DNA of 64,000 nt from Otis tarda. Taxonomy: Eukaryota; Chordata; Aves; Otidiformes; Otididae. Below the pieces are notes generated by a model. It had not been told where the DNA came from and made no database searches. It worked only from the letters and a program-made list of their open reading frames with translations. The position numbers were made by a program, and so were the translations under genes. Within the stretch, counting starts at the first letter, position 1. The number at the start of each line of letters is the position of its first letter. The stretch is taken from the NCBI GenBank assembly GCA_026413225.1, contig CM048557.1, positions 70,050,987 through 70,114,986 of the forward strand, given 5' to 3'. Below, piece by piece: positions 9,456-22,500 of the stretch.

Positions 9456-12400
9456 GCACCATGGTACCAGCTGGAAGGTTGTCTGGTGGCTGTCCGCACC
9501 ACTGCTCACCACGTGGCAGTGAAACCGGCCTGTGCAGAGCTGCCACTGCAAACCTCTTCCCATGACTTCCACCTGGCTCCCAGCCTGGTGAGAAGCGGAT
9601 CAAGCCCTTCTACAAACATACTTTTAAAAACCTTTTTATGCATATTAGCACAAGAGGGCAAAGGTACGCACGGGAGAGAGCAAAGCGCTTACCGACGCGC
9701 ACGCAAACAGAGCCACAGCACAGCAAGGGCACCGTGCACACCACCGGGGGACGTGCAGGAACGAAGAGGAGCACGGGCTGCTCCTCTGCACGGGGCAACA
9801 CCAGCTGCAACGCTGCCGCCCAAGGAGATTCCCGATGCCGTGGCAGCTGCCGGCTCTCTGACGTGGAGGACACGCTGCCTTTCAGATACACGCTGCTCCA
9901 GAGTAGTTCCACCACGCGCCCCGGAGCACGCGGGACCGGCCAGGAACAGCCGGCAGCAGCTCTCACGCCCGCGCCGGGCTGGGGACGAGCAAGCTGCGGT
10001 GCCGCGGGATGGCGTGGCTCGGGAAGGAGAGCGGGAGGGAACGACGACCCAGCATCTCAGCTTGCTGGGACGACGTGCAAAATGCCAACGCCAGTTCAGG
10101 AGGTAAACCCACGGGCAGCCCGTGCGGCGCGGAGGCAGGGACCGCGAGGAAGGGCTGCCATCTCCCCTCTCAGGGGCAGAAGGTGTCGGGGCAGGCCAGG
10201 ACTCCGCGGTTTCTATGCCAACCCCTCACCTCCTCAGCCCGCTTCTCACACGCCCTATGAAGGCTCTGCATTCATTTTAAATGCTTGCTTTTTTTTTTTT
10301 TTTTTTTTTGCAACAATGCCATTAGTGCTGGAAAAATTCAGAAGTGTCTTCAAAACGGAGGCAGTGCCGGCAGCACAGCATCCCGTCGCGGCGTGCCCGG
10401 ACGAGGCTCGCTGGGTGCCAAAGCTCCTTGGCAGGAGGGTGCAGCCGGCAGTGCCAGCGCCGGAGCGTGGCTGCGATCCGAGGACCATGAGTGCCACCTG
10501 CAGAAGAGCCCGGCCACCGGCGCTGCGCAGCATCGTCTCCGCACCAATCTTCTGTTCATTGGGATTTTGGGGAAGCTACTCTGCAGCTGGACGCGTGCAC
10601 CCACGGCATGGCGACTCAACACAGAAAGGTGTAGCGAGCTGGCCCAGCCTCTGCAGGGTCTGAAGGTGACACCTGACAGATTTAGAGAGCTGTCACCAGA
10701 GCTGAGCGTTTCAGGCCAGCCTCAAGTCAGGAGACAGAGGGTGGACACTGTCCCGTGTCTCCCCTGAAGAGACCACGCTGTTCCTGTTCTCGGGAAGCTG
10801 GATGGACATTTCATCCCGTGCCCAGCACCCCATTTCCAGGGATCGCCACGGCTCTGGGATGCACAAGGAAGCCAAACCCACCGCAAATTTCCATTCCACC
10901 TTTCAGCCCCCAGCACAAACCCAACTTCGCTACGATCAGCAAGCGTTTCGGAAGCAAACTAAGCCAGGCCTGTCCCTCACGGCACAGGCGTGGCGTTCAG
11001 GCCTGGCTTAACACCAGAGGCCCTGTGCTCACCGTCCAGCCAAGGGGAGCTGGAAAAAAAAAAGGCAAAAACCCACCACAAAAAGCCAAACGCTGTTTTA
11101 GACGGCGGCTCTCACCGTCAGCAGGCGCAGTTTGCGCTGCGGGGTCTTCTGCTCGTTCTGCAGCGCCATCGCACGCACCCTCCTGCGGGACCAAACGAGC
11201 TGCCGACGCGCAGACGCCCGGGAAGCGACGTCTCCCCAGCACCGCGCGTCCTCCCTCCGCAGCCCGGCCCGAGGAGAGGGTAAGCCCAGCCCCAAGGGCA
11301 CAACGCCCGCAGACCAAGCGCATCCACGGCCACGCGCCGGTCGTGCGGATCTCCTGGCGCGTAACTACTGCTCCTCACGAGGAGGCTCACTTCAAACAAA
11401 GGATTTCAGCATTATTACTGCTGCATTTTACTGCTTTTTAATGACCCATTAACCACAAGAACAACAATATATAAGTGTTTAGTAAAGAGTTTGTGAGCGA
11501 TTTCATTATTTCCGGGGTATGTAGCTCCTCAAGTCATCTCTAGATTGTTCCTCTTCCAGGCTTCATCCAGATTTGTGTCAGCACAGCAACTGTCCCGTCT
11601 TATCCAACACAAGTTTGAGATTTCTAAAACTATTTCTTCCTGGGGTGATGTGACCCCAGCAGAGCCGCCCTCACGCCGAGGAGCGCAGGGCACCCTAGCT
11701 CATAACCCGCAACGCGCGCACAAGAAGTCCTTGAGCCGTCACGCATCCTCCTACCCCGTCCCACCCACCACTGCGTCAGGCAGGGCCTGCGGCAGGAACA
11801 CAGCGTCTCCAGAAGGCTCTCTGCATCCTCAGCAAGAGATTAGGAATCGCCCTGATCCAGGAACAGGACAGGAGTGTAAATGGAAGAGGACACCAGTGTC
11901 TCTCCTGACCAGAAGTGGGGTGGGGGAACCGACCTGCTCCTCGCCCCGTCCTGCTGTTCTCACTCCCCTCCGCAGCCACGCGGTAAGGGTGAGCTCAGAG
12001 TCAGCAGACCCGGGGCACGCAGTAGTCCCCAGGGACCCACGCAGAGTTATTTACCATGAGACAACCCCCGAAACCAGGAGAGACGGACGCTTCGCAAATC
12101 CACGTGGACGTCCTCCTCCAAGGGAGGAGGCCCGATGCCTCCTTCCTCCTGACGTTTACCCCTCAGTATGGCTGGTCCGTGTGCTTTCCACAAACCAAAC
12201 AGCAGCACCCAGCCGCTGGAGACCTAACGAGCTGTACCTGCTGCGGGCTCGAACTCAGCCCGGCTTTCGCCGGGCCAGGGCGGAGCAGGCTGGCGCGGCA
12301 CTGGGAGCGGCCACCCGGGGCCTTGTCACAGCCGCCCAGAGCCCTGCTGCCGGACTTGGCCTTCCCGTCCCTCGTGCCTCGGTTTCCCCATCTGTCCCCA

Positions 12401-12659
12401 GGAGCAGCACAGCCCTGGGGAGACAGAAGGGGGTGAAAGCCTCCAGCCTCAAGCTGCTCGGTCCCCTGTGACGGCTGTCCCCATCCCATCCGTGGGACAG
12501 CCCGGCTCTGCCTGGCCCCTTCCGTTCGGAGCAGCTCGGGTCAGACGCCTCTGCCAGCCCGCGGTAACAACGGGGGTTTCCGAGCACGGATATTGCGGAG
12601 ACGTTTTTACCAAGTTTCCTCACACAAACCCAGCTGTGCCGCGGTCTCTGCCCTTCCCA
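9456..12659. other. GC- and CpG-rich intergenic sequence without recognised genes
   Basis: CpG dinucleotides are dense here, especially about 9,680-10,520 and 11,090-11,380. A T run of about 25 nt lies at 10285-10309. Long open frames (for example 9638-10663 and 11545-12471 on +) exist because stop codons are rare in GC-rich DNA. Their predicted proteins are low-complexity (R, A, P, G, S), overlap open frames on the other strand, and match no family I know. A non-coding transcript or orphan CpG island is possible but not shown. Confidence 0.4.
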
Positions 12660-13060
12660 GGTCATATATATATAATTTTTTTTTAAGACAAAGCAAAGCT
12701 TATCTTAACTGCAAATCCTAAAGTTCTCAAATCTCTCAAGCAATATTTATCTGTTTGGGAGAATATTGGTAATGATTGTGCTAATAAAATCAATTTGTGA
12801 CAATTACTTAACTTCTACCGTTCCTGGAATTAAAGCTCTATGTTCTGTTTTCTTCTAAATCAAATAATTGATCCTCACATGAGGTGGAATTATACTGGCT
12901 CGCAAAATCCACAGACTAATCGAATAGCTAACCAAGTGTTCAATAAACTGCACACCGCAGTACCGTGCCCGTTAAAACCGCTTAATTAGATTCTGCTCCT
13001 CGCGCAAATAGCTGTAAAAGCAGACCGCTGACTTTCACTTTTCATTTGACCTTATTCTCC
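12660..13060. promoter_or_regulatory. AT-rich island, candidate conserved regulatory element
   Basis: This AT-rich block is flanked on both sides by GC-rich sequence. It contains several homeodomain-type cores (TTAATTAG near 12984, CAATTACTTAA near 12803, TAATGATT near 12770). That pattern is seen in many developmental enhancers, but also in neutral AT-rich DNA. Conservation cannot be tested here, so this is a weak candidate. Confidence 0.2.
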
Positions 13061-13149
13061 AAAACAACTACGCGCGTATCAGATTCCTTTACGTTTTTCA
13101 CAACACGGTGCCGATTCCAACAGTGGACAGACCGTAAAATGTTTTTAAG

Positions 13150-13780
13150 TGCTCATCCATGCCGCAAGCGCGGTGGGAAGCGCAGCTTTTCCACACGAGC
13201 GGCGGCGGTTTTATCCCCCCCGCCCTTCTCAGGAGGGCGGCGTGCGAGGCCGGGGAGGAAAGCCGCAGCCCAGCAAGCCGAGCCCCTCACCAGCCTGAGC
13301 AGAGCGAAGCTCCCGCAGCCCTCTGGAAGCCTCCCGGGGAGACGCGCGCGGGCCGCGCCAGCCCCGCAGCCGGGAAGCGCGTTACCTCAGCGCCACGGTC
13401 CGTGCTCTCCTCTCGCTGACCACGGGTGCTTCGCGGGAAGGGTGGGCAGAGGCTGAAGCGTGGATGACAAAGAAGCGTCCCTCCGGGCAAACCAGCATCT
13501 CCTGCTTCTGAGGCTTCCGTTACTGGCCCAGCGCAGACGAGAGGCCATCCTCTGCAGAACCACTCCATAGGCCACCCGCTCTCCAGCCCTCGCCTCGCCC
13601 CCGCTTCACGCCCCGCAGCTCGGGTACAGCGGCGCACAGAATTCAACAGGGAGCTCAGCGCTTCCCTCCTCCTCCTCAGCGCCCTCCGTACCAGAACCCA
13701 GCCCTCCGTACCTGCTCGCCCCCGCGCTGCGGCACGCCCCATCCCGCCCAGCAGCTTCCCCAGCACCCAGGCTGACCAAA
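13150..13780. promoter_or_regulatory. Orphan CpG-rich island
   Basis: CpG density is high, with runs such as GAGACGCGCGCGGGCCGCGCC near 13341 and GGGAGGGCGGCGTGCGAGGC-like segments near 13232. On the minus strand a donor-like GCTGAGGTAACG lies near 13382-13393. An unannotated promoter with a first exon is imaginable, but no protein-coding exon is recognised. Confidence 0.25.
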
Positions 13781-15177
13781 CCAGCACACGGCCTTGCCCG
13801 CATCGCTGACTTGGTCTGACATCAGAGCCTGTCCCAAGGCCCCGGGGGACAGCAGCAGCAGTGAGAACATCCCCACATTTGCTCAGCCACTGCCACCACC
13901 CTGGCCCAAAGCCTCCTCGCCCAGGCTGTCGGCAATTAGCAGCGAGGTGACGACCGCCCAGAGCTCACCTGCGGCCACGCTCGGGTGGAAGCACGGGACT
14001 GGCTGCCCTCTGAAACTCCTCCCTGCGAACCGCTCTGTCAGATGTTTCTTGTTATTTTCAACACATTTATTACCGCTTACTCCCCCTCCTCTTTTAATTC
14101 TGACATTCAGCCATGGTGCAAGCGGGGTGGCAGCCTCCAAGCTGCCCTCTCTTCAGGGAGAGTGTTACAAATTCCCTTCCACCGTAACGTCGTACAGACG
14201 GAGCTCACATCAGGTATAAACGTTTTATGGAATGCACTAAAGTTGGCGCACACAGCAGCGGCCTTTCAAACAGAAACATCTTGGAGGTTTTAGAGACATT
14301 TCCGTCTAAGGGCCAAGCAGTGTTTGGTCACGCTGAGAAACGCATGCCAGGAAAATATATTTTTTAATTAAGTTTAAAAAACCCAGTCAAGCACAGCTCT
14401 AAAACAGTTTTGGAAACCAGACATATATTGATTTTTTTAGCCTACACAAAAATTCAGCGTGCAAACAATGTGCCTGTGGTATAACTAAGACTGGCTGTTC
14501 CCAGGACAGAATAACTCAGCGAGGGAGCGCGAGCAGGCTCCGCTCACGGCCTGGAAGTCGCGGGCAGCTCCAGCAAAGCTTGCTAGGCCGACGCGTGGCT
14601 CTCTCCCCAGTTCCCAGGGTGCTGGTGGCATCGCTGGGAAGCCATCGGGCAGACGCCCGGCAAGAACAGCCGGGGTTTCCGTCACCCCCTGGGCGGGGGC
14701 AATTGTCCACGCTCGCCGCGGCGCCGCGGGCCGCTCCCTCCTCGCCTCCGCGGGGGCACGCGGCTGCGTCTGTCACAGGGCGTCGCGGCGAAACCGGTGC
14801 GTCCGCCGCTCCGCTGCGCGGGAACGTCCAAAGGTGCGAGCCTGAAGTGAAGAAATCGGAGCGCTCTCAGTCACTGCGTGGATCTCCTCGGGCAAACGTA
14901 TTTCAGTGCTCTTGGCTCACGTGCAGCTGAATTCGAACCTCGTGCCTCCACCGCTCCTTATTCTCTCCCAAGAGAGCTCCTTCTGTGCTGCCAATAAGCA
15001 GATTTATACACAACAGCGTGTGTTAACGACGGCACAGTAACCGAACCAGTCTGGCATCACCTGACCACGGCCTGCCAGTGCTGGAGAGAGGAACCATGCC
15101 ATGGGGACAGACAGTAACAGCCAAGGAGTCCGCCCATCTCCTAATTGTCTGAGCCTGGGGCAAAGGCTCACTCTATC
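13781..15177. other. Unassigned intergenic sequence, GC-rich with an AT-rich dip
   Basis: There is an AT-rich dip near 14,350-14,480 and a CpG-rich patch at 14,500-14,860. No gene or repeat recognised. Confidence 0.4.
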
Positions 15178-15219
15178 AGTGGGATAGAGTGCACCCTCAG
15201 TGGGATAGAGTGCACCCTC
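15178..15219 (+). repeat. 21-bp tandem duplication at the CR1 5' end
   Basis: The unit at 15178-15198 (begins AGTGGGATAGAG, ends CACCCTC) is repeated exactly at 15199-15219. In frame it doubles seven codons, giving [20 protein letters not shown]. Unit 1 abuts non-CR1 sequence, so the duplication sits at the insertion's 5' junction. Confidence 0.95.
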
Positions 15220-16120
15220 AGCAAGTTCGCCGATGACACCAAGCTGTGTGGTGCCGTCGACTCGCTGGAAGGGAGGGATGCCATCCAGAGGGACCTTGAC
15301 AGGCTGGAGAGGTGGGCCCGTGCCAACCTCATGGAGTTCAACCAGGCCAAGTGCAAGGTCCTGCACCTGGGTCGTGGCAATCCCAGGCACAAATCCAGGC
15401 TGGGGGAGAATGGATGGAGAGCAGCCCTGAGGAGAAAGACTTGGGAGTGCTGGTAGACGAGAGGCTCAACATGAGCGGGCAATGCGCCCTTGCGGCCCAG
15501 AAGGCCAACGGCATCCTGGGCTGCATCAAGAGGAGCGTGGCCAGCAGGTCGAGGGAGGTGATTCTGCCCCTCTACTCTGCCCTGGTGAGACCCCACCTGG
15601 AGTACTGCGTCCAGTTCTGGAGCCCCCAACACAAGAAGGACATGGACCAGTTGGGAAGGGTCCAGAGGAGGGCCACCAAGATGATCAGAGGGCTGGAGCA
15701 CCTCTCCTATGAGGACAGGCTGAGAGAGTTGGGGCTGTTCAGCCTGGAGAAGAGGAGGCTCCGGGGAGACCTGATAGCGGTCTTCCAATACCTCAAGGGG
15801 GCCTACAGGAAAGATGGGGAGAAGCTGTTCAGTAGGGCCTCTTGTGATAGGACAAGGGGTAATGGGTTTAAATTAGAAGGAGCTAGGTTTAGATTAGATA
15901 TTAGAAAAAAATTTTTTACAATGAGAGTTGTAGAGCACTGGAACAGGTTGCCCAGAGAGGTGGTGGATGCCCCATCCCTGGAAGTGTTCAAGGCCAGGCT
16001 GGATGAGGCTCTGAGCAACCTGATCTAGTCAGGGATGTCCCTGCTCTTGCAGGGGGGTTGGACTAGATGACCTTTGAAGGTCCCTTCCAACTCTAACCAT
16101 TCTATGATTCTATGATTCTA
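15178..16120 (+). mobile_element. CR1 LINE, long RT/3' segment, plus orientation
   Basis: It encodes the distal half of CR1 ORF2. The translation has [20 protein letters not shown] (the reverse transcriptase ADD catalytic block), then [40 protein letters not shown] and [20 protein letters not shown]. It ends with the 3' UTR and ATTCTATGATTCTATGATTCTA at 16099-16120. One frameshift near 15,410-15,425 breaks the RT frame (frame 15145-15456 passes to frame 15312-16028); from there the frame is open to the natural stop. The 5' truncation falls exactly at a 21-bp direct duplication (15178-15198 and 15199-15219). The last about 410 bp are about 98.5% identical to the copy at 61336-61745, so this is a young insertion. 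It is not a host gene. Confidence 0.95.
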
Positions 16121-16282
16121 AAGCCCACCGAGCTGATGTCCTTTCCTGCTGACCTGCAGGTATCCGGACAAAAGGTAAAAACTGCTAAACAAGAGAAATC
16201 AGCTATTTCTTTTTTCCTACCTGTCCTCCCATAGTTCCCACACAGGAAACCCACTCTCCTAATCAGGCTCTAGGTGTCTGGC
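16121..16282. other. Short spacer between two CR1 copies
   Basis: Separates two same-orientation CR1 elements. No feature recognised. Confidence 0.4.
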
Positions 16283-16582
16283 GAGAGATTGTTCAGCAGG
16301 GCCTGGTGTGACAGGATGAGGGGTCATGGTTCTAAAATAGAGCGAGGTAGACTCAGACTGGATATTAGGAAAAAATTTTTACGCTGAGGGTTGTAGAACC
16401 CTGGCCCAGGTTGCCCAGAGAGGCGGTGGATGCCCCATCCCTGGAAACATCCCAGGCCAGGTTGGCCGGGGCTGTGAGCAACCTGATCTGGTTGGAGATG
16501 TCCCTGCTTCTGGCAGGGGGGTTGGACTGGGTGGGCTTTAATGGTCCCTTCCCACCCAAACCCTTCTGTGATTCTATGATCT
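16283..16582 (+). mobile_element. CR1 LINE 3' end, plus orientation
   Basis: It starts at GAGATTGTTCAGCAGGGCCT in the ORF2 C-terminus, continues through CTGGATATTAGGAAAAAA and AACCTGATCTGGTTGGAG, and ends TTCTGTGATTCTATGATCTC. Its sequence is closer to the copies at 322 and 7760 than to the CR1 just upstream, so the two neighbours belong to different subfamilies and inserted separately. Confidence 0.92.
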
Positions 16583-19500
16583 CCACGCCAGTGGGACAAA
16601 ACACTTCGTCCCGCAGCTCCCTTCCAGCAAACACAGCGATGGCAGCAAGGGGAGTCACGGCTTTTGGATACGGGACAGTATGTAAAAATTCTTCGAGATC
16701 ATATTGGAAATATTTATTCCCTAAGTGTTTTTATAGGAATTGTTGAATGTTTTGCCTGAATTTAAAATAAATCATTGAGGGAAACAAGTGGCATAGAAGA
16801 ACTTCAATTCATCCAGTTAAAGTTTTGCAAGGAAAACCAAATCTCCCAACAGAAGCGTTGAGAACTTCAACACAACGCTACGTCACTCGCCTGAGCTGCA
16901 ATGTCTTCCAGCTTTACACCAGTAAAGGTAACGGGTCGTTTTCCAAGCCCCTACACTTCAGAACAGCACTTCCTTTATTTCTTTGTCTTCTTCCTCTCCA
17001 GGTTCGAGCCAGACAAGTCACTGAAAGACTTCGCTGAGAGCCTGCCGCTGCGCTGAGGGGTCGTTACCTGGCTCAGGAACGTTTCCCAGTGCCGGAGGCT
17101 CGGGTTAATCACCAGTTCAGTGAGCCGGGGCAGGCAAAGGGCTTGCAGGCACGGTGATTAGTCATTAAAACACTCAGACCGCTCAGAAAGGACCCGTGAC
17201 AGGGCAGGGCTAAGGAGGCCGCGGCCCAGGGACGTCCTTCAGAGGAACGCCCTCCTCCTCGCGCGCCTCGGGGAGCGGGGCCGCGCGTCACGCAGAGCAC
17301 AGAGCGGCACGGAACCCACACCGAAAGCAAGGGAATTCGTATCTTTGTTTTAAGCCTTTTTCTTCCACTTCTCTGGCTGTCTCGACATGGTAAGACAGAA
17401 GTTAAGGGAACAATTTATTCACCAAACCGAGCAGCGACGCCGCAGACGGGCCGAGGACGCGCTCCGGTGAGAGGTGGGGGTTTGTAAGCTATCCCAAGGA
17501 GACGTGCCAGCCCCGGCTTCCTAAATACCCTGCCCCCAACGTAGGAAACCTGCATGTTTTCTGCATCTGTAAATATTCCCTAGGGACACAGGAAGAGAAA
17601 AAACTTCAGAAAGCCTGCCTTGTCTCCACGAAAAGCTCCAGAAACTTCACAGGTACATCTCGGACGTACAATGCAAAGAAAGATTTTGAGACCCATTGCA
17701 GACTTTGCTCAGGGAATAAACACCACAACAGCCAGCGACACCTCTGCTCCGATGAAACCCCTAGGAGCCGCAGAGGGAAAAGGCTCCCCCAGGACAGAGA
17801 GATCCTGCCATACTCAGGGCAGGGGCGTGAAGGACACAGAAAGAGTATGAGATGTGACCTTTTCTGAGAAGGCTCTCTCCCAAAGGTGGAGCCCAGTCAT
17901 CCCAGTCCCCTGAGAACCAACAAGAGCGGCAGGGACTGGTAGAGCACGATTCGGGTCTGGGGTGGGCTGAGGTGGCCCCCAGTGCATCCCGGCTTGCAGA
18001 GGAACACAAGGGGAGCAGGGTCTTTGGTCTGTGAGTGCCTTGAGATGAACGGGACAAGAACACTTGTGGGCAGCAACACGCCTACAAACGTCCCAGCGCG
18101 GTATTCCTCAGGAGCTGGGCAGGGCTCAGCTACGGTGACACTTTATAAATCCAAATCCAACCTTTTCCTGTTTCGCTGCCAGCGACACCTGGCAGGAGGG
18201 CAGTAATAAAAGTTGCTTAGGGAAGGCAGAGTCCAGTGACACCAACAATCAAACCAGCGTGATGAACTGGGAGTCGTCACAGACGCTACAGCACTGCCAG
18301 CCCAAACTCCTAACGACTGGAAAAATCTACAAACCATTCTAATAGCTAGGAACTTCTTTTTTACTTGCAGCGTGGTTTCTGAGCCATTTATCCGTACAAC
18401 CCCTGGGCAGAGTAAAGCTCTGAGCCGCCACCTGTGCGACTTCAAACCTTTGTTTGGTAAAGAGTCTTCAGTTATCACACGATGGAGCGTGAGGGCTGCA
18501 GAAAGGCAGTGCTATATTCACCAAGGACGTGGCGCACGAAGAACACCAAAGCCTTTGGTTGCACTTTGATGAATGCACATCATGTTTTAAAACAGAGGCT
18601 GCCAAAAAAAGCAACCCAAAAGGGGCAGTAAATCCCGACGCTGACTCGTTAAACGCCTGAATTACACGTCCGCGCACCGGCGGGATTATTTTTGGAGAAA
18701 GCTTCCAACAGTCAAGACCTGCAACCCCTTAAACACTTTTTTTACTGGCAAACCCAATGGACGTGCCAGCGGTAAGCACGAGGTGTTTAGCAGCATTAAC
18801 CACCCCGTATCCGCTTCCTCGCTGAACGTGCTCGCTCGCACATCCAGTTCCACTGTGCTTTTGCTTCCAGCTCCATTCAGTGCTGGTGAAATCACTGTGC
18901 TTCAGAGGATCGACAATACCAGGCTGCCAAGGACAGAGGCAAAAGGAACCCAGGTTACAGTGAACTCACTTACAAATTTGTCATTTAAGCCGCTCAGGCC
19001 ATTAATTTGAAGCCGTGATATGCCCATCATTTTAATTTTGGGTTCATTTAGGCTACAAGTACATAAAAGAAGTCATTCCCAGGCTTCCCTTCACATCATC
19101 ACATAAGTGCACTGCAGAACCAGCCCTAAAGGGGCATCAGAGCAGCCCCCCGTAACTTTGCTGTAATTTACCAGAGCGATAATTAAACTCCATCTCAGCA
19201 TTAACAGGCTCTGCGTGATGTGAAATAAATCCTGACAGTAACTGCCAAGCTGGAAGCGGGCGTTAGCGGTGGAACAGCCGTGCCTTCGCATGAATTACTC
19301 ACGTGAAATGTGAAACGACCATTTAGAAACATTCAAAGGCGTAACGAGACACGTGTGCTATGGCTGGTGAAATAAGAGCAAACGGTTAGTCGGGAGGGGG
19401 AGAGGCACAGGGACCACAGCCCCAGCCAGACGGTAAAGCAGGTACGGGATCACCAGTTCCTTGCTCTCCCCTTCCACCAAAACCATCCCACCAGACACCA

Positions 19501-22500
19501 GCTGTCATTTGGAGGCCTCCTTGGCAGGAGCATGGCGAGGGCAGGCGGAGGGGCGAGAGCCCCCGTGGCCGCAGAGACTGCTGAAGCGGGCTGCTGCGAG
19601 CTCAGAGGGTCTGGGAACGCACGGGAAATAAAGCCCAGCACCCAAACCCCATTTTATCGGTGTTACACAGGAGAAGGAGCCAGAGGCCGTTAGGACTTTG
19701 GAAGATAAGAGCCAGGGCAGGCCCACTCTGCCTCCCGTCCCTCTGCTCCAGGGCGCTCTCCAGAAGACAGACGCCGTAAGCGGCTCAATTATTTATGTCC
19801 TGGCCACGTGCAGTCAATCTGCAGCACCATCCTTGATGAAGACTATCCAAAAAAGTGGAATTAAGAGTACTGCGATGAGAGTGACTACTTACAAACCAAC
19901 AGCACGACTGTACGCCCAAGCCTTCGGCGCGCGTCCTCCTTTCTTACCAATATCACCGCGACACGAACAGAGAAACAACGGCGTTCAGCCGTCCCGTCAC
20001 TGGACGCAGCATCTGCGGTGGCAGGGAGCACAACTATAATTGTTTCGCTCTATTCCCAAACACGTGACATTTACGGAGAGAGCGCTCCAAAATGACATGG
20101 AACGCACGGGCTGAGCTCCCGGCCCTGCACACAAGAGCCATTCTGCGCTGGTGTCACCTCGTTGAGGCTGGGAGCGAAGACCTGTGTGGTCCTGGTAGGG
20201 GTTACGGCGGAATAACGGATGCGTTCAGTACGTCACGTTCTGTTTGGTGTTCACGTGGACCCTCTCCAATACCAATCTGTTTTATTTCGCGGGGCTTCCC
20301 ACCGCATTGCTGAGGCACGCTCGGACACGGCCCCACCTCCGTACGCGCACGCTCGCTTTCCCTCGGCTTCTCCACGTGAAGCCGCAGCACTCGCACGCAG
20401 AAGCGTACCTGGGAAACGAGAGCCGGGTTCCTAAACGGGAGAGGTCACTTGGGTCCCTGGCACCTTCCCTGCCCCTCTTGATAACCGCAGAGGCTTCCGT
20501 CTCGAATGGAGAGGTCTCTGCAGATAGCATCGAGCTGGACGGAAAGAATCTCTGAGATATTTAGGGAAGCAATTCCTCCTGCTCCTAATCCTGCCAACAC
20601 CAATTTCAGATAAAAACCATAAACCCCAGCAGTTTCTACGGGAAGGGATTTAGTTGTTATGCTAGCACGTAGGGAGAAAAAAAAAAACCAAAAAAAAAAT
20701 CAGGGCAGTAGGCTAGCAGGAGGATGCATGCTTTGACTGCGACTCCTGGGGTTTTGGGAGAAATAACGGGAATTATCCCCTCCAGATGCCTTCAGCTGTG
20801 CTCTGTGTTCCAGCAGCAGCTGTTGACGGTGCGCAGAGCGGAACAGAAACGAGCTGTGTCTGTTCCAGGGAAGGACGGGAAGCAGAAGGAGGGCATCCCT
20901 CAAATCTCCAAAATCCCGGAGACCAGCAAGGGACGTAACGGTGTCACGCCTGAACGAGCTGGTGGGTTCCAATAACGAAGCGCAAGAAGCGGTATATAGT
21001 GCAAGGCACTGCAAAGTACCAGGAATAAAAGGATTTTACAAGCACTTAACCTGCTGTGTTGGTTTTGTGCCAAAAGAAAGGTAATTTTTCTGTTGTTTCT
21101 GTAAAGTTTTCAGGTTTTTAAGTTTTCCCTCTGTATTGCCTTTGTTTGAAGCATGATCCAAACGCAGAACTGTCTGGCACTGATGTGAAAACTCGCAGAG
21201 ACCACAATCAGAAATGATAACCTGGCTCCACAACACGTTTCGTCTCCTCCAGCCAAGCTGCTGTATAATCCTCGGCCAGTCGCAGCTGCGCGCCGATTTA
21301 AAAGCACGGGGAGAGGGATCGATCTCAAACCCGCTGGCAATTTCCAAACGCCAGCTGGTCCCATCCCGACGGAGCTGGGGGCGCCTTCCTCAGCGAGGCC
21401 TGGAACAACCCCGTGTCCTCCGCGCTGTTCGTCCTGGGAAGCAGAGCGCCTCTGCCGCCTGCGTCCTGGGAGGCGAAAACGGGACCGGCGTCACCCGCGG
21501 AGCAGGACGGAGCCACCCTGCGCAGACAGCGAGAGCTGCGGCGGAGGGAACCGCGCCGGAGGGGAACTTTCCTTCTGAACCACGCACAGCGCCTGACGCC
21601 AGCCCCGCTGCAATCAACGGCAGATTCCTCTCGCGGATATAAAATTAAATGTTTGCGTTTGTGCCTGCGGAGCCCGAGCACACAGACCCTTCATGTCACC
21701 AGAAAGCCGTATTAACACGGAGAGCACCGTGGAGAGCACCAGGGGACATCATGCTTTCATTGTATCCAACATACGGAAAACGTTTTATTCTACGAGACAC
21801 AGCATCATCGTTATAACTGAACACTCTCAAACGGAAATGCCCACACGCGTCTGGAAACCGTGCACCACTGTAATTAAAATGGAAAGGAAGAACACGAGGA
21901 ATAAAAGGCTGGCAAAAATCATTGTTTGGCTCCACGTTGTTAGTTTTGCGAGCTGGGCAACGTTTCCTCGTGCTGAAAAAGCAGTCAGGTACACCAGCAA
22001 GGGAGCAGGAAATGTTTCATAGGAGGGGGAATTTTATTTTTTAAACTCCAGACGTGCAAGATAGAAAGGGAAAGTTTGAAGTGAAAATTTACCCTGGCAG
22101 AGGCCTTGGTTATTTCGTAATGAACTTACGGTCTCGCCTGTCCTCGCTCTGTTCGCTCAGTCAGAGCAATACCAAAAAAGCTGAGCGGGCTTTGGATCAA
22201 AGGCCTGTTCCGGATTAGTTCTGTAAGAGACGTATTCCGTAGACCTGCGGCCCAGCAGGGTCTCACACCTACACAGCGGGAAGGCTCCGCAGGGCGCTGC
22301 AGCCCTGCTCCAGTAAGGCAGCGCGAGCTGGAGCTGGGACGGCGTCCCCATCCCCGTGCGCGCTCACCACGACCGCGCCGGCAGCGCTCGCTTCCCGTCC
22401 CGCGCCTGCCAGCGGCACGGCCGCTGCGGCAGCGAACAAAGCAGGACGATTAAATAATGGGAAAGGCAGGCACCGGAGCGCGCGGTAACGAGCAGGCAGC

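Noticed and set aside
9638-10663. 341-codon open frame
   Set aside because: It lies in GC-rich DNA where stops are rare, its composition is low-complexity, open frames overlap it on the other strand, and no domain or splice context supports it.
11545-12471. 308-codon open frame
   Set aside because: Same reasons: R/P/A/S-rich chance frame with no recognisable family or splice signals.
15312-16028. Open frame that looks like a host protein
   Set aside because: It is the CR1 ORF2 C-terminus, a mobile-element coding remnant.
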